Assembly (NCBI RefSeq): GCF_000766865.1
Contig: NZ_JNFA01000031.1
Coordinates: 62,001 to 126,000 of the forward strand
Length of the DNA stretch: 64,000 bases
Source of the DNA: Listeria booriae
Lineage (GTDB): Bacteria > Bacillota > Bacilli > Lactobacillales > Listeriaceae
Reading direction: 5' to 3'
The notes below the pieces were generated by a model, which was not told the DNA's origin, did not search any database, and saw only the letters and a list, made by a program, of their open reading frames with translations. A program made the position numbers and the translations under genes. Shown here piece by piece: positions 48,618-56,161 of this stretch (positions within the stretch are counted from its first letter, which is position 1; each line of letters begins with the position of its first letter).

Positions 48618-50087
48618 TTGAAAGGGCGAATTTGGAGGAGCTTGTTGCTGTTGATTTTTGTCATAGTGCTTTTTCCAAAGGGCGTGATGGCGGCGGAGAA
48701 ACCGGATATTTCGGAAGCTGAGAAGGCAGTGAAGCCGACGATGGTTGCGCTTGATAAGGCGGATTTTGACCAGGCGAGAGTGGCTTTTCAGGGCGGGAAA
48801 TTGTGGTGGACGCGCAATAAGCAGGATGTGAAAGGGAAGTCGTATGATTTGGCGCAGCAGATGGATCGGCAGGTGGCGGTCGTGTCACTTGGCATTTTGA
48901 ATGGTGAGGCGAAAACGGCGACGGATGGTTTGCAAGTTTTTCAAGGGTTGTTGCGGGATTATCGGGATGGAACGTACACGGATAATGACGGGAACACGAA
49001 AATTACGCTTGCTAGTTATATTAAGAAGTTAGGTGAAACGCGGCAGCTCGTGGAGAATAAAGATTGGGGCGCGGCGGATCAGCAAGTGCAGGATTTGCAG
49101 AAACAGTGGCTTTCGGTGGAAGGCGATGTGGTGAGTCAGTCCCAAGTTGCGTATGACAATATGGAGCGCGATTTAATGCTATTGGCGGCTTATGTGCAAG
49201 ATCCGACAAAGCAAGAGCGAACTGCGGATGTGCTTGATGGCATGGAGGATACGCTAAAACCGTTTGCGAATGTTACATATACTTGGTTTGATGCGGCGCT
49301 AATTCCGTTTCGTGAAGGTTTGGAGGCGCTTTTGATTGTGGCGACTTTACTAACATTTGCGAAGCGTGCTAAAACTCCGAATGCGCGGAAGTGGATTGTT
49401 GGCGGGACGGCGGCTGGTTTAATGGTGAGTCTTGTTCTGGGCTTAATTGTAGCAGTTTGGCTTTCGACGCTTGCTTTTGGGAAGAATAATACGTTGATAA
49501 ATGGCTGGACTGGCGTGATTGCGAGCTTGATGATGCTCTATGTGAGTTATTGGCTACATAGCAATTCAGATATGGCAAAATGGAATAACTACATGGCAAC
49601 AAAGAGCGACCAAGCCATTTCGAACGGAAAAATGATTTCGTTTGCTGTGTTGGCATTTTTGGCGATTATGCGAGAAGGCTTGGAGACGGTAATTTTCTTG
49701 ATTGGGATGGTCGGGCGGATGTCCACGGCGGAACTGATTACGGGAATTCTTGTGGGACTCGGCGTGCTTTGTATTATTGCTGTCGTGATGCTGAAATTTA
49801 GTGTGCATTTGCCGCTGAAGCCATTTTTCATGATTTCTAGTGCTATCGTGTTTTATCTTTGTTTTAAATTTATGGGGTCGGGGATTCATAGTTTGCAACT
49901 GGCAGGCGTGATTCCAGCGACTGTGCAGGATTATTTGCCATCGATTCCAGCGCTTAGCATTTACCCATCGTGGTACAGTTTGTTGCCACAGCTTATTTTT
50001 GTACTGGTGGCGGTTGTTATTTTAGTAAGATCTGCTTTAAAAAAACGGGCTATGAAACAGTTAGTCGATAAGGGAGTAAACGGATGA
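48618..50087 (+). CDS. efeU: ferrous/ferric iron permease EfeU (FTR1 family)
   Basis: A 489-residue protein. TTG 48618 is chosen as start because AAAGGGATGG is 8 bp upstream and a signal peptide then begins (GRIWRSLLLLIFVIVLFPKGVMA). Residues about 30-245 are an extracellular helical domain; from about 246 come seven membrane segments with the iron-binding pairs FREGLEALL and MREGLETVI (RExxE). The extra N-terminal domain is typical of Gram-positive EfeU. It imports the iron handled by EfeB and EfeO. Overlaps efeO by 4 bp. Confidence 0.92.
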   Translation: MKGRIWRSLLLLIFVIVLFPKGVMAAEKPDISEAEKAVKPTMVALDKADFDQARVAFQGGKLWWTRNKQDVKGKSYDLAQQMDRQVAVVSLGILNGEAKTATDGLQVFQGLLRDYRDGTYTDNDGNTKITLASYIKKLGETRQLVENKDWGAADQQVQDLQKQWLSVEGDVVSQSQVAYDNMERDLMLLAAYVQDPTKQERTADVLDGMEDTLKPFANVTYTWFDAALIPFREGLEALLIVATLLTFAKRAKTPNARKWIVGGTAAGLMVSLVLGLIVAVWLSTLAFGKNNTLINGWTGVIASLMMLYVSYWLHSNSDMAKWNNYMATKSDQAISNGKMISFAVLAFLAIMREGLETVIFLIGMVGRMSTAELITGILVGLGVLCIIAVVMLKFSVHLPLKPFFMISSAIVFYLCFKFMGSGIHSLQLAGVIPATVQDYLPSIPALSIYPSWYSLLPQLIFVLVAVVILVRSALKKRAMKQLVDKGVNG

Positions 50088-51250
50088 GAAAAATAGGTAT
50101 GTTATGTATGTCGGTATTGGCTGCGGTGTTGGTACTTGCGGCTTGTAATTCGAATGATGGAGCGAGTGACACGAAGGCGGACGCGAAAAAGGAACAAACG
50201 GATAGCAAACAAGCGACTGCGGTGAAAAAAGATGTGAAGCAAATGCAAGACGAGTTGGCTACGGTGGAAAAAGATATTGCTGCGAAAAATGATGCAGATG
50301 TAAAAAATAGTGCTGCGGCAATGCATAAACATTGGTTGGCTTTTGAGAACAATGTGCGTGATTTGTACCCGTTATTGTACACGGATGTGGAGAAATATGA
50401 GACGCCGATTTTCTATATGTCTAAGCGTGATAAGCTGGACTATGCGGAACTAGCAACGAATGCAGCTAGTTTGAAAACGTCACTTGAGGCAGTAGCGAGC
50501 GCGAAGGAAACGAAAGCGAAGACGTCAGAAGTTTTGGATAAGGCAGTGGATAATTATTCAAAATATGTAGTGGAACAGACGGCTGCATTTGTTGGGGATA
50601 CGAAGATTTTCGCGGATGCTGTGAAGGCAGGCGATACGGCAAAAGCGAAGGAATATTATTCGAAGGCACGCGTTTATTATGAGCGTATTGAACCGATTGC
50701 GGAGAGTTTTGGCGATTTAGATCCGAAGCTTGATGCGCGGATTAATGATGTGGATGATCAGACGGAATGGACTGGTTTCCACCGTATTGAAAAGGCATTA
50801 TGGCAAGATAATTTGCTAGCTGGGATGGATAAATATGCAGATCAGTTGGTGACGGATAGTTTGGCATTGCAAGCGGAAGTTGGGAAGTTGAAATTGGAGC
50901 CTAAGCCGATGGTGGCTGGTGCGATGGAGCTTTTGAATGAGGCGGCGACAACGAAGATTACTGGAGAAGAGGAAGCGTATTCGCATACGGATTTAGTGGA
51001 TTTGGCGGCGAATGTGGAAGGGTCGAAAGTGGTTTACCAAGCGATTATTCCGGCGCTGAATGCGAATGATAAGGATTTGACGCAACAAATTGATGATGCT
51101 TTTGTGAAAATGGAAGACACGCTGGAGAAGTATAATACGGACGGGAATTATGTGTCGTATGATAAGTTGACGCCGGAGCAAATTCGCGAGATTAGTAATC
51201 AGTTGAGTCATTTGTCGGAATTGATGGCACAGACGGGGAAAATCTTTTAA
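50084..51250 (+). CDS. efeO: iron-uptake lipoprotein EfeO (imelysin/M75 family)
   Basis: A 388-residue lipoprotein: signal peptide with lipobox LAAC at residues 18-21, a Lys/Asp-rich linker, then an imelysin-type domain with GFHRIEKALW (GxHxxE motif) near residue 230. It lacks the cupredoxin domain of E. coli EfeO. It probably captures iron at the outer face of the membrane and passes it to EfeU. Coding strand markedly G-rich. Confidence 0.9.
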   Translation: MRKIGMLCMSVLAAVLVLAACNSNDGASDTKADAKKEQTDSKQATAVKKDVKQMQDELATVEKDIAAKNDADVKNSAAAMHKHWLAFENNVRDLYPLLYTDVEKYETPIFYMSKRDKLDYAELATNAASLKTSLEAVASAKETKAKTSEVLDKAVDNYSKYVVEQTAAFVGDTKIFADAVKAGDTAKAKEYYSKARVYYERIEPIAESFGDLDPKLDARINDVDDQTEWTGFHRIEKALWQDNLLAGMDKYADQLVTDSLALQAEVGKLKLEPKPMVAGAMELLNEAATTKITGEEEAYSHTDLVDLAANVEGSKVVYQAIIPALNANDKDLTQQIDDAFVKMEDTLEKYNTDGNYVSYDKLTPEQIREISNQLSHLSELMAQTGKIF

Positions 51251-51271
51251 TAAACGGAGCTGAAAAGGCAG

Positions 51272-52531
51272 ATGAGGGATAAAAAGGAAGGTCAGACGGA
51301 ACCGCTGAAAAAGGACGGGATGACGCGACGGGAAATGTTGAAGTTATCGGCTGTGGCTGGGACGGGAATCGCGATTGGCGCTACTGGTCTTGGCAGTATT
51401 TTGAGCGTGGTGGACCAGGTGGATAAGGCGCTGGACAAAGATACGGCGCAAGCTGATGATGGTGTGCCGTTTTATGGGAAGACGCAGGCGGGAATCATTA
51501 CGGAGCAACAAACGTATTGCTATTTGGCGAGTTTTGATTTGGAGACGGAGAGTAAGACGGATGTGATTGCGCTTTTTAAGACGTGGACGCGATTTGCGGA
51601 CTTGACTACGAGCGGTGGTGCGCTAGCGGATGCGGATAATGACATGTTGCCGCCGAACGATACGGGTGAAGCAGAAGGGCTTGGCACGGGTAATTTGACG
51701 GTAACGATTGGTTACGGCGCAAGCTTTTTTGAGAAAAATGGCAAAGACCGGTTTGGCGTCAAAGCGAAGATGCCGCGACATCTTGTAGCAGTGCCACACA
51801 TGGCGCATGACAGTTTAAACGCAGCGTATTGTGATGGCGATATTTGCTTGCAAGTTTGCGCAGACGATCAGCAAGTCGCTTTTCACGGGATTCGTAATTT
51901 TATCCGTCTGGCTACTGGAACTGCCGCGGTTCGTTGGCTCGAGGAAGGTTTCATTCGTTCGGCAGATGGCGAAACACCGCGGAATCTGTTTGGTTTTAAA
52001 GATGGTACAGCAAACACAGATCACGCCTCCAAGCAAGGTTTTGCAGACGTTGTTTGGAGTGCGACCGATGAACCAACTTGGATGAAAAACGGCTCCTATC
52101 TTGGCTACCGCAAAATCCAAATGTTACTCGAAGTTTGGGACCGCTCGTCATTGATGGACCAAGAAGATACATTCGGCAGACATAAAAAAACAGGCGCACC
52201 GTATGGCAAAAAGAAAGAATTCGATAAAGTGAATCCTGCCAAAATGCCAACCGATGCCCATGTCCGTCTCGCCAAGGATACAAAACAACAAATGCACCGT
52301 CGCGCGTATTCCTACACGTCAGGCGTTGATGCCAAAACAGGCCGTCTAGAAGCTGGCCTCCTATTCATCTGCTTCACTCAAAATCCCGAAACGCAATACT
52401 TACCAATGTTGCGTGTTATGGGTAAAATGGATAAGCTAAACGAGTACACCGTCCCAATCGGCAATGCACTGTTCGCGTGTCAAGGTGGTTTGCAAGTTGG
52501 TGAATATTTTGGACAGAAGTTATTAATGTAA
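51272..52531 (+). CDS. efeB: Dyp-type heme peroxidase EfeB with Tat signal
   Basis: A 419-residue exported peroxidase. The twin-arginine motif TRREMLKLS begins near residue 18 and is followed by a hydrophobic stretch (AVAGTGIAIGATGLG). The heme domain has the GxxDG motif in FGFKDGTAN near residue 248 and a candidate proximal His in QMHRRAYSY. It oxidises iron (or releases it from heme) for EfeUO. Start ATG with a weak site (AACGGAGC, 14 bp upstream). Hand counts show G far above C in its first part (23 G, 10 C in 51301-51360) and the reverse near its end (13 G, 18 C in 52321-52380). Confidence 0.93.
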   Translation: MRDKKEGQTEPLKKDGMTRREMLKLSAVAGTGIAIGATGLGSILSVVDQVDKALDKDTAQADDGVPFYGKTQAGIITEQQTYCYLASFDLETESKTDVIALFKTWTRFADLTTSGGALADADNDMLPPNDTGEAEGLGTGNLTVTIGYGASFFEKNGKDRFGVKAKMPRHLVAVPHMAHDSLNAAYCDGDICLQVCADDQQVAFHGIRNFIRLATGTAAVRWLEEGFIRSADGETPRNLFGFKDGTANTDHASKQGFADVVWSATDEPTWMKNGSYLGYRKIQMLLEVWDRSSLMDQEDTFGRHKKTGAPYGKKKEFDKVNPAKMPTDAHVRLAKDTKQQMHRRAYSYTSGVDAKTGRLEAGLLFICFTQNPETQYLPMLRVMGKMDKLNEYTVPIGNALFACQGGLQVGEYFGQKLLM

Positions 52532-52550
52532 TTTATTATCTATTTGAGGG

Positions 52551-52579
52551 TGTACAAACCAAATAATCTGTGTTACAAT
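52551..52579 (+). promoter_or_regulatory. promoter of the abi-relic RNA
   Basis: TGTACA (52551-52556), 17-bp spacer, TACAAT (52574-52579) with an extended TGT just before. Start of transcription would be near 52586. Confidence 0.6.
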
Positions 52580-52585
52580 ATACCT

Positions 52586-52655
52586 AATAAAACTCCGCAC
52601 ACCTCTCATAAATTCTCCGGAATTTATGATGTGGAACAGGCGGGGTCGTTTTTTT
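52586..52655 (+). ncRNA. candidate structured small RNA, AbiF-associated type
   Basis: About 70 nt. CATAAATT (52607-52614) and AATTTATG (52621-52628) form an 8-bp hairpin with loop CTCCGG; the outer arms ACTCCGC (52592-52598) and GCGGGGT (52640-52646) pair over 7 bp with one G-T, and TTTTTTT follows. It has its own promoter and lies directly upstream of the start of a truncated Abi_2-like gene. A conserved RNA upstream of abiF genes has been described (the abiF RNA motif); I place this one there from position and general shape only, without a model search. The CTCC bases could also pair with the following GGGGAG ribosome-binding site. Confidence 0.5.
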
Positions 52656-52672
52656 ATAGGGGAGAGTGCCTG

Positions 52673-52741
52673 ATGCTAAAAATAGATAAACCAGCAACTA
52701 CTTATAAAGAACAAATCAAGATTTTGAAACGAAAGAGATGA
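52673..52741 (+). pseudogene. truncated Abi_2/AbiF-like gene, 22 codons left
   Basis: ATG 52673 with AGGGGAGAG upstream encodes MLKIDKPATTYKEQIKILKR and two more residues before TGA. The pattern KPxTTYxEQIxxLK is the usual N-terminus of Abi_2-family (AbiD/AbiF) abortive infection proteins, which continue for about 300 residues. Here the frame ends where the terminator hairpin of the convergent sugar operon begins (52732), suggesting a deletion joined the two. A genuine 22-residue peptide is a less likely alternative. Confidence 0.6.
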
Positions 52742-52785
52742 GACTGGCATGAACCTACATGGTACGCCAATCTCATCTCTTTTTT
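52732..52785. terminator. terminator of the sugar ABC operon
   Basis: AAAGAGATGAGA (52732-52743) and TCTCATCTCTTT (52771-52782) are exact inverted repeats with an inner TGGC/GCCA. A-run on the left, T-run on the right; it ends just after the last permease gene (minus strand). Confidence 0.9.
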
Positions 52786-52787
52786 AG

Positions 52788-53627
52788 TTATTTCAACCCG
52801 GAAACATTGAAGCCTTTCAAAATATATTTCTGGAACATCATGAAAATTAGTATAATCGGGATGACCATAAATGTGGAACCAGCCATTTGTAGCGCGTAGT
52901 TGCTCGCATACTGGCCTTTCAATAAGGAAAGCCCGACCGATAGCGTATAGTATTTCTCGTCGTTCGCAATAATCAGTGGCCATAAGAAGGAGTTCCAACC
53001 AGCGATGAATGTCAGAATACCTTGAACTGCCAGAACGGGGCGCGAAATTGGTAAAATGATTTTCCAAAAAATGAAGAATTCACTGGCGCCATCGAGTCTT
53101 GCGGCTTCCATTAATTCATCCGGAATGGTTGACATGAACTGGCGGAATAAGAAAATCCCGAATGCGCCAACGAGGCCTGGCAAAATAATACCTGTCATCG
53201 TGTTTGTTAAGTGGAACATGTTCAGAATTAAATAGACCGGAATCATTGTCACTTGCCCAGGAATCATCATCGTAGCTAGTACTAAATAAAATAATTGATT
53301 CTTCCCACGAAACCGAAATTTAGCGAAGCCATAACCGGCCATAGCGTTTAGGAATAAACCGATAAAAGAGAATAACACGATGACTAACGTATTGCGTAAA
53401 TATACACCGAAATTCATTTCTATAAATAGGTTTTTAAAGTTATCCCAGGTAAACGTTTCGGGCCAGATAGTTGGCGGGATTTGCAAGATTTCAGCATCCG
53501 TTTTGACAGAGGAGAGGACCATCCAGATGAACGGTAGAATCATGAAGAATCCGCCGACTGCCAAGATGATGCCGACAAGCCATTTTGCGCCACGCGATTT
53601 GTTTGCATATTGGTTCATATTTTTCAC
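52788..53627 (-). CDS. sugar ABC transporter permease (MalG-like)
   Basis: A 279-residue permease with six membrane segments and the EAA loop EAARLDGASEFFIFWKIILP (residues about 175-194) that contacts the ATPase. It is the last gene of the minus-strand operon binding protein, MalF-like, MalG-like; the start is 5 bp after the partner's stop, with GGAGGAGTG upstream. No ATPase gene is present, so a shared MsmX-type ATPase elsewhere in the genome is presumed. Confidence 0.92.
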   Translation of the reverse strand: MKNMNQYANKSRGAKWLVGIILAVGGFFMILPFIWMVLSSVKTDAEILQIPPTIWPETFTWDNFKNLFIEMNFGVYLRNTLVIVLFSFIGLFLNAMAGYGFAKFRFRGKNQLFYLVLATMMIPGQVTMIPVYLILNMFHLTNTMTGIILPGLVGAFGIFLFRQFMSTIPDELMEAARLDGASEFFIFWKIILPISRPVLAVQGILTFIAGWNSFLWPLIIANDEKYYTLSVGLSLLKGQYASNYALQMAGSTFMVIPIILIFMMFQKYILKGFNVSGLK

Positions 53628-53632
53628 TCCTC

Positions 53633-54526
53633 CTACATTTGGGTATCGTCGTGACGATTTTGAATTTTAAACTGAATAATGGTGATAATGATAATCGCGA
53701 TGAACAGGATAAACGAGCCGGCAGCGGCGTAACCGAACTTGCTAAGTTGAAAACCGTTTCGATAGATGAAAAGTGCGACCGAAGTTGTGCTATCAAGTGG
53801 GCCACCCTGCGTCATGACAAACGGTTCTTCGAAGAATTGTAACCAGCCAATCATCGTTGTAACTGTTACAAAGAAAATCGCAAAACGAAGCAGAGGTACG
53901 GTCACATTCGTCAGCTGCTTCCAACGATTCGCGCCATCGAGTTGAGCGGCTTCGTAATATTCACGGGGAATACCTTGAAGCGCTGCTAGGAAAATAATCA
54001 TATTAACCCCAATCGCGCGCCATAAAGCAAGCAAAATCAAGGACAGTTTCGCAATTGTTGGGTCTTGCAACCAAGGAACGGGCGGCAAGTCAAGTAGCGA
54101 TAACAGGTAGTTAAACAGACCGAATTGCGGATTGTATAAATAGCTCCAAACAACAGCAACCGCAACGACATTCGTAATCGAAGGTGTATAAAATATCAAT
54201 CGGAAAAACTGGAAAATCTTCGCTTGGCTAAAATTAATCATAAGCGCGATTCCAAGCGAACAAATAATAACTAGCGGCACACCGATAATAACGTAAAATA
54301 GCGTATTGCCTATCGATTTTAGAAATATAGGGTCTGCTAATACGTTTTTATAGTTCTCAAAGCCGACAAAATTGATTTTTGACCAGTCAGCTAGTCCAAC
54401 TAAGTTAATATCGGTGAAACTAATGACAAATGCAATCACAATGGGGAAAAGTGAAAATAGCAAAAGTAATAATAATGCAGGTGAAATGAATATATACGGT
54501 GTTCGTTGATCAAAAAAGCGACGCAA
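53633..54526 (-). CDS. sugar ABC transporter permease (MalF-like)
   Basis: A 297-residue permease with six membrane segments; EAAQLDGANRWKQLTNVTVPLL (residues about 195-216) is the EAA loop. Partner of the MalG-like protein. The minus-strand start has AAGGAGGTTG upstream. A stable hairpin lies in the 67-bp spacer after the binding-protein gene and may lower permease expression relative to the binding protein. Confidence 0.92.
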   Translation of the reverse strand: MRRFFDQRTPYIFISPALLLLLLFSLFPIVIAFVISFTDINLVGLADWSKINFVGFENYKNVLADPIFLKSIGNTLFYVIIGVPLVIICSLGIALMINFSQAKIFQFFRLIFYTPSITNVVAVAVVWSYLYNPQFGLFNYLLSLLDLPPVPWLQDPTIAKLSLILLALWRAIGVNMIIFLAALQGIPREYYEAAQLDGANRWKQLTNVTVPLLRFAIFFVTVTTMIGWLQFFEEPFVMTQGGPLDSTTSVALFIYRNGFQLSKFGYAAAGSFILFIAIIIITIIQFKIQNRHDDTQM

Positions 54527-54551
54527 TGTTTCAACCTCCTTAGACTATGTA

Positions 54552-54586
54552 GTTGGGGCAATGACAGCTATGCCATCGTTGCCCCA
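54552..54586 (-). promoter_or_regulatory. intercistronic hairpin between binding-protein and permease genes
   Basis: TTGGGGCAA (54552-54560) is exactly complementary to TTGCCCCAA (54578-54586), with inner ATGGCATAGCTGTCA pairing partly. No T-run, so it is more likely an RNA-stabilising or attenuating hairpin than a full terminator. Confidence 0.65.
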
Positions 54587-54593
54587 ATCTCAG

Positions 54594-55832
54594 TTATTGT
54601 TTTAGAATCGTTTTTACTTCGTCGTTGAATGTATTCATCTGATCTTGAACATCCGCACCGCCACGGTAAATTTGTTCGAAGTTTTTCAAGTAAGACTGGG
54701 CGATTTCTTCAAATTCTGGGATGAGTGGCATTGGTTCTGCGTTATTCATTTGTTCGCCGAAGACTTTGTAGAACTGATCGTCTTTTAATGTTGGGTCGTT
54801 CCATGCTTCTTTACCAGTTGGCAAGGAATTCGTCAGCTTCATCCATTTCAGTTGTGTTTCTGGTTTACTCATATATTGCAGGAATTTCCCTGCGTCACCT
54901 TTATTTTTACTATGTTTGAAGATGGTAAGGTTTGCGCCTCCGAGGCTTGATAAGTTATTATCTTTAGCAGGAAGTACAGCAGTTGCCCACTTGCCATCGA
55001 TGTCTTGCACGGTATCTTTCACGGATTTAACCATCCAAGGTCCGCTGATGAACATTGGAATCATGGCGTCCCCACCGAATGTTTGAGAAACATCAAGACC
55101 AAGATCGTCTTTAGGCGCAGAACCGTTTTGGAAAAAACTATTTAAGTAAGAAACTGCGTCAACGAATGGCTTTTTATTGAAAACAGGTTTATTAGCATCG
55201 TCGAAAAGTGGTGAATCGTTTTGACGACCGAACATGAAACCGAGACTTTGTTCTTTGCCGTCGATGTTAATGCCGTACATATTGTCACCACGTTTTGCTA
55301 GTTTTTGCGCTACTTCTGATAGTTCGTCCCATGTTTTTGGTGCATGGTCATAGCCAGCTTTTTTCAACACATCGGTGCGATAGAATAGGACGCGAGTGTC
55401 TGCGTACCAAGGAATTGCGTATGTTTTGTCGTTAAATTGCGTTGTTTTTATAGAACCGTCATAGAAGTTTTTTGGATCTAGTTCGGGGTATTTTTCAACA
55501 TAGGAAGATAGGTCTTCCAAGGCATCTGCGGCTACGAATTCAGGCATCCAGGTTGTTCCCATTTGAATAACATCGGGACCTGATTTGGAAGCAACGGCTG
55601 TGAGTAATTTATCGTGCGCGTTCGCCCAAGGAATTGCTTGAATTTTAACTTTAATACCTGTATCTTTCTCGAAATCTTTTGCAAGTGTTGGTAATTGTTT
55701 GGCTTCATCTCCCATTGCCCAAACGTTTAGAACCTTTGTATCTGCTGCATCATCTGAGTTTCCGCATCCTGCGAGTGCCGTGCCAAGTACGATTACGAAT
55801 GTTAACAACAACAAACTCCATTTTTTCTTCAT
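54594..55832 (-). CDS. extracellular sugar-binding lipoprotein
   Basis: A 412-residue family 1 solute-binding protein. Signal peptide with lipobox LAGC (residues 20-23); mature part with VLNVWAMGDEAKQLPTLAKDFEKD at its start and WYADTRVLFYRTDVLKKAG near residue 145, typical of MalE/MsmE-like proteins. First gene of the operon, with a promoter TTGTAA-N17-TATAAT and a LacI-type operator upstream. The adjacent GH3 gene suggests beta-linked oligosaccharides as substrate (inference). Confidence 0.92.
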   Translation of the reverse strand: MKKKWSLLLLTFVIVLGTALAGCGNSDDAADTKVLNVWAMGDEAKQLPTLAKDFEKDTGIKVKIQAIPWANAHDKLLTAVASKSGPDVIQMGTTWMPEFVAADALEDLSSYVEKYPELDPKNFYDGSIKTTQFNDKTYAIPWYADTRVLFYRTDVLKKAGYDHAPKTWDELSEVAQKLAKRGDNMYGINIDGKEQSLGFMFGRQNDSPLFDDANKPVFNKKPFVDAVSYLNSFFQNGSAPKDDLGLDVSQTFGGDAMIPMFISGPWMVKSVKDTVQDIDGKWATAVLPAKDNNLSSLGGANLTIFKHSKNKGDAGKFLQYMSKPETQLKWMKLTNSLPTGKEAWNDPTLKDDQFYKVFGEQMNNAEPMPLIPEFEEIAQSYLKNFEQIYRGGADVQDQMNTFNDEVKTILKQ

Positions 55833-55892
55833 TCTTTGTTCTCCTCCAACTTTTTATTTTGATAGATGGTGTTGCAAAATGACTCTTGTTTA

Positions 55893-55942
55893 TAGAAACG
55901 TTTCGATGAAGCTATTATAAAACAATATGTAATCGGTTACAA
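55893..55942 (-). promoter_or_regulatory. promoter and LacI-type operator of the sugar ABC operon
   Basis: Minus strand: -35 TTGTAA (55937-55942), 17 bp, -10 TATAAT (55914-55919), and the palindromic operator TCGAAACGTTTCTA (55893-55906) covering the presumed transcription start. The same 14 bp occur in front of the GH3 gene. Confidence 0.75.
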
Positions 55943-56080
55943 GTGATAAATATAAAAATATGACGGATTTCAGGGTCATTTTTATTGCTATTTATGGAAG
56001 AAGAATTTCGAAAAAAATTTAAATTTCTTTCGAAAAAGCGACTTTTGAATACTTAAATTGCTTTTTTAGTAGAAAATTGT

Positions 56081-56138
56081 TTGACGGTGAAAAAGAAAAC
56101 GCTTATACTATTGGTATGATTTGATAGAAACGTTTCGA
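56081..56138 (+). promoter_or_regulatory. promoter, cre-like site and LacI-type operator of the GH3 gene
   Basis: TTGACG (56081-56086), 17 bp, TATACT (56104-56109), then operator TAGAAACGTTTCGA (56125-56138), 24 bp before the start codon. GTGAAAAAGAAAACGCTT (56087-56104), shared exactly with the allantoin permease upstream region, contains a cre half-site between -35 and -10. Confidence 0.72.
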
Positions 56139-56161
56139 AATAGTCGATTAGGATGTGTATT

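Noticed and set aside
52544-52741. A 65-codon frame starting at TTG 52544
   Set aside because: Its first two thirds run through a promoter and an RNA hairpin with a T-run; only the last 22 codons, from ATG 52673 with a good ribosome-binding site, look coding.
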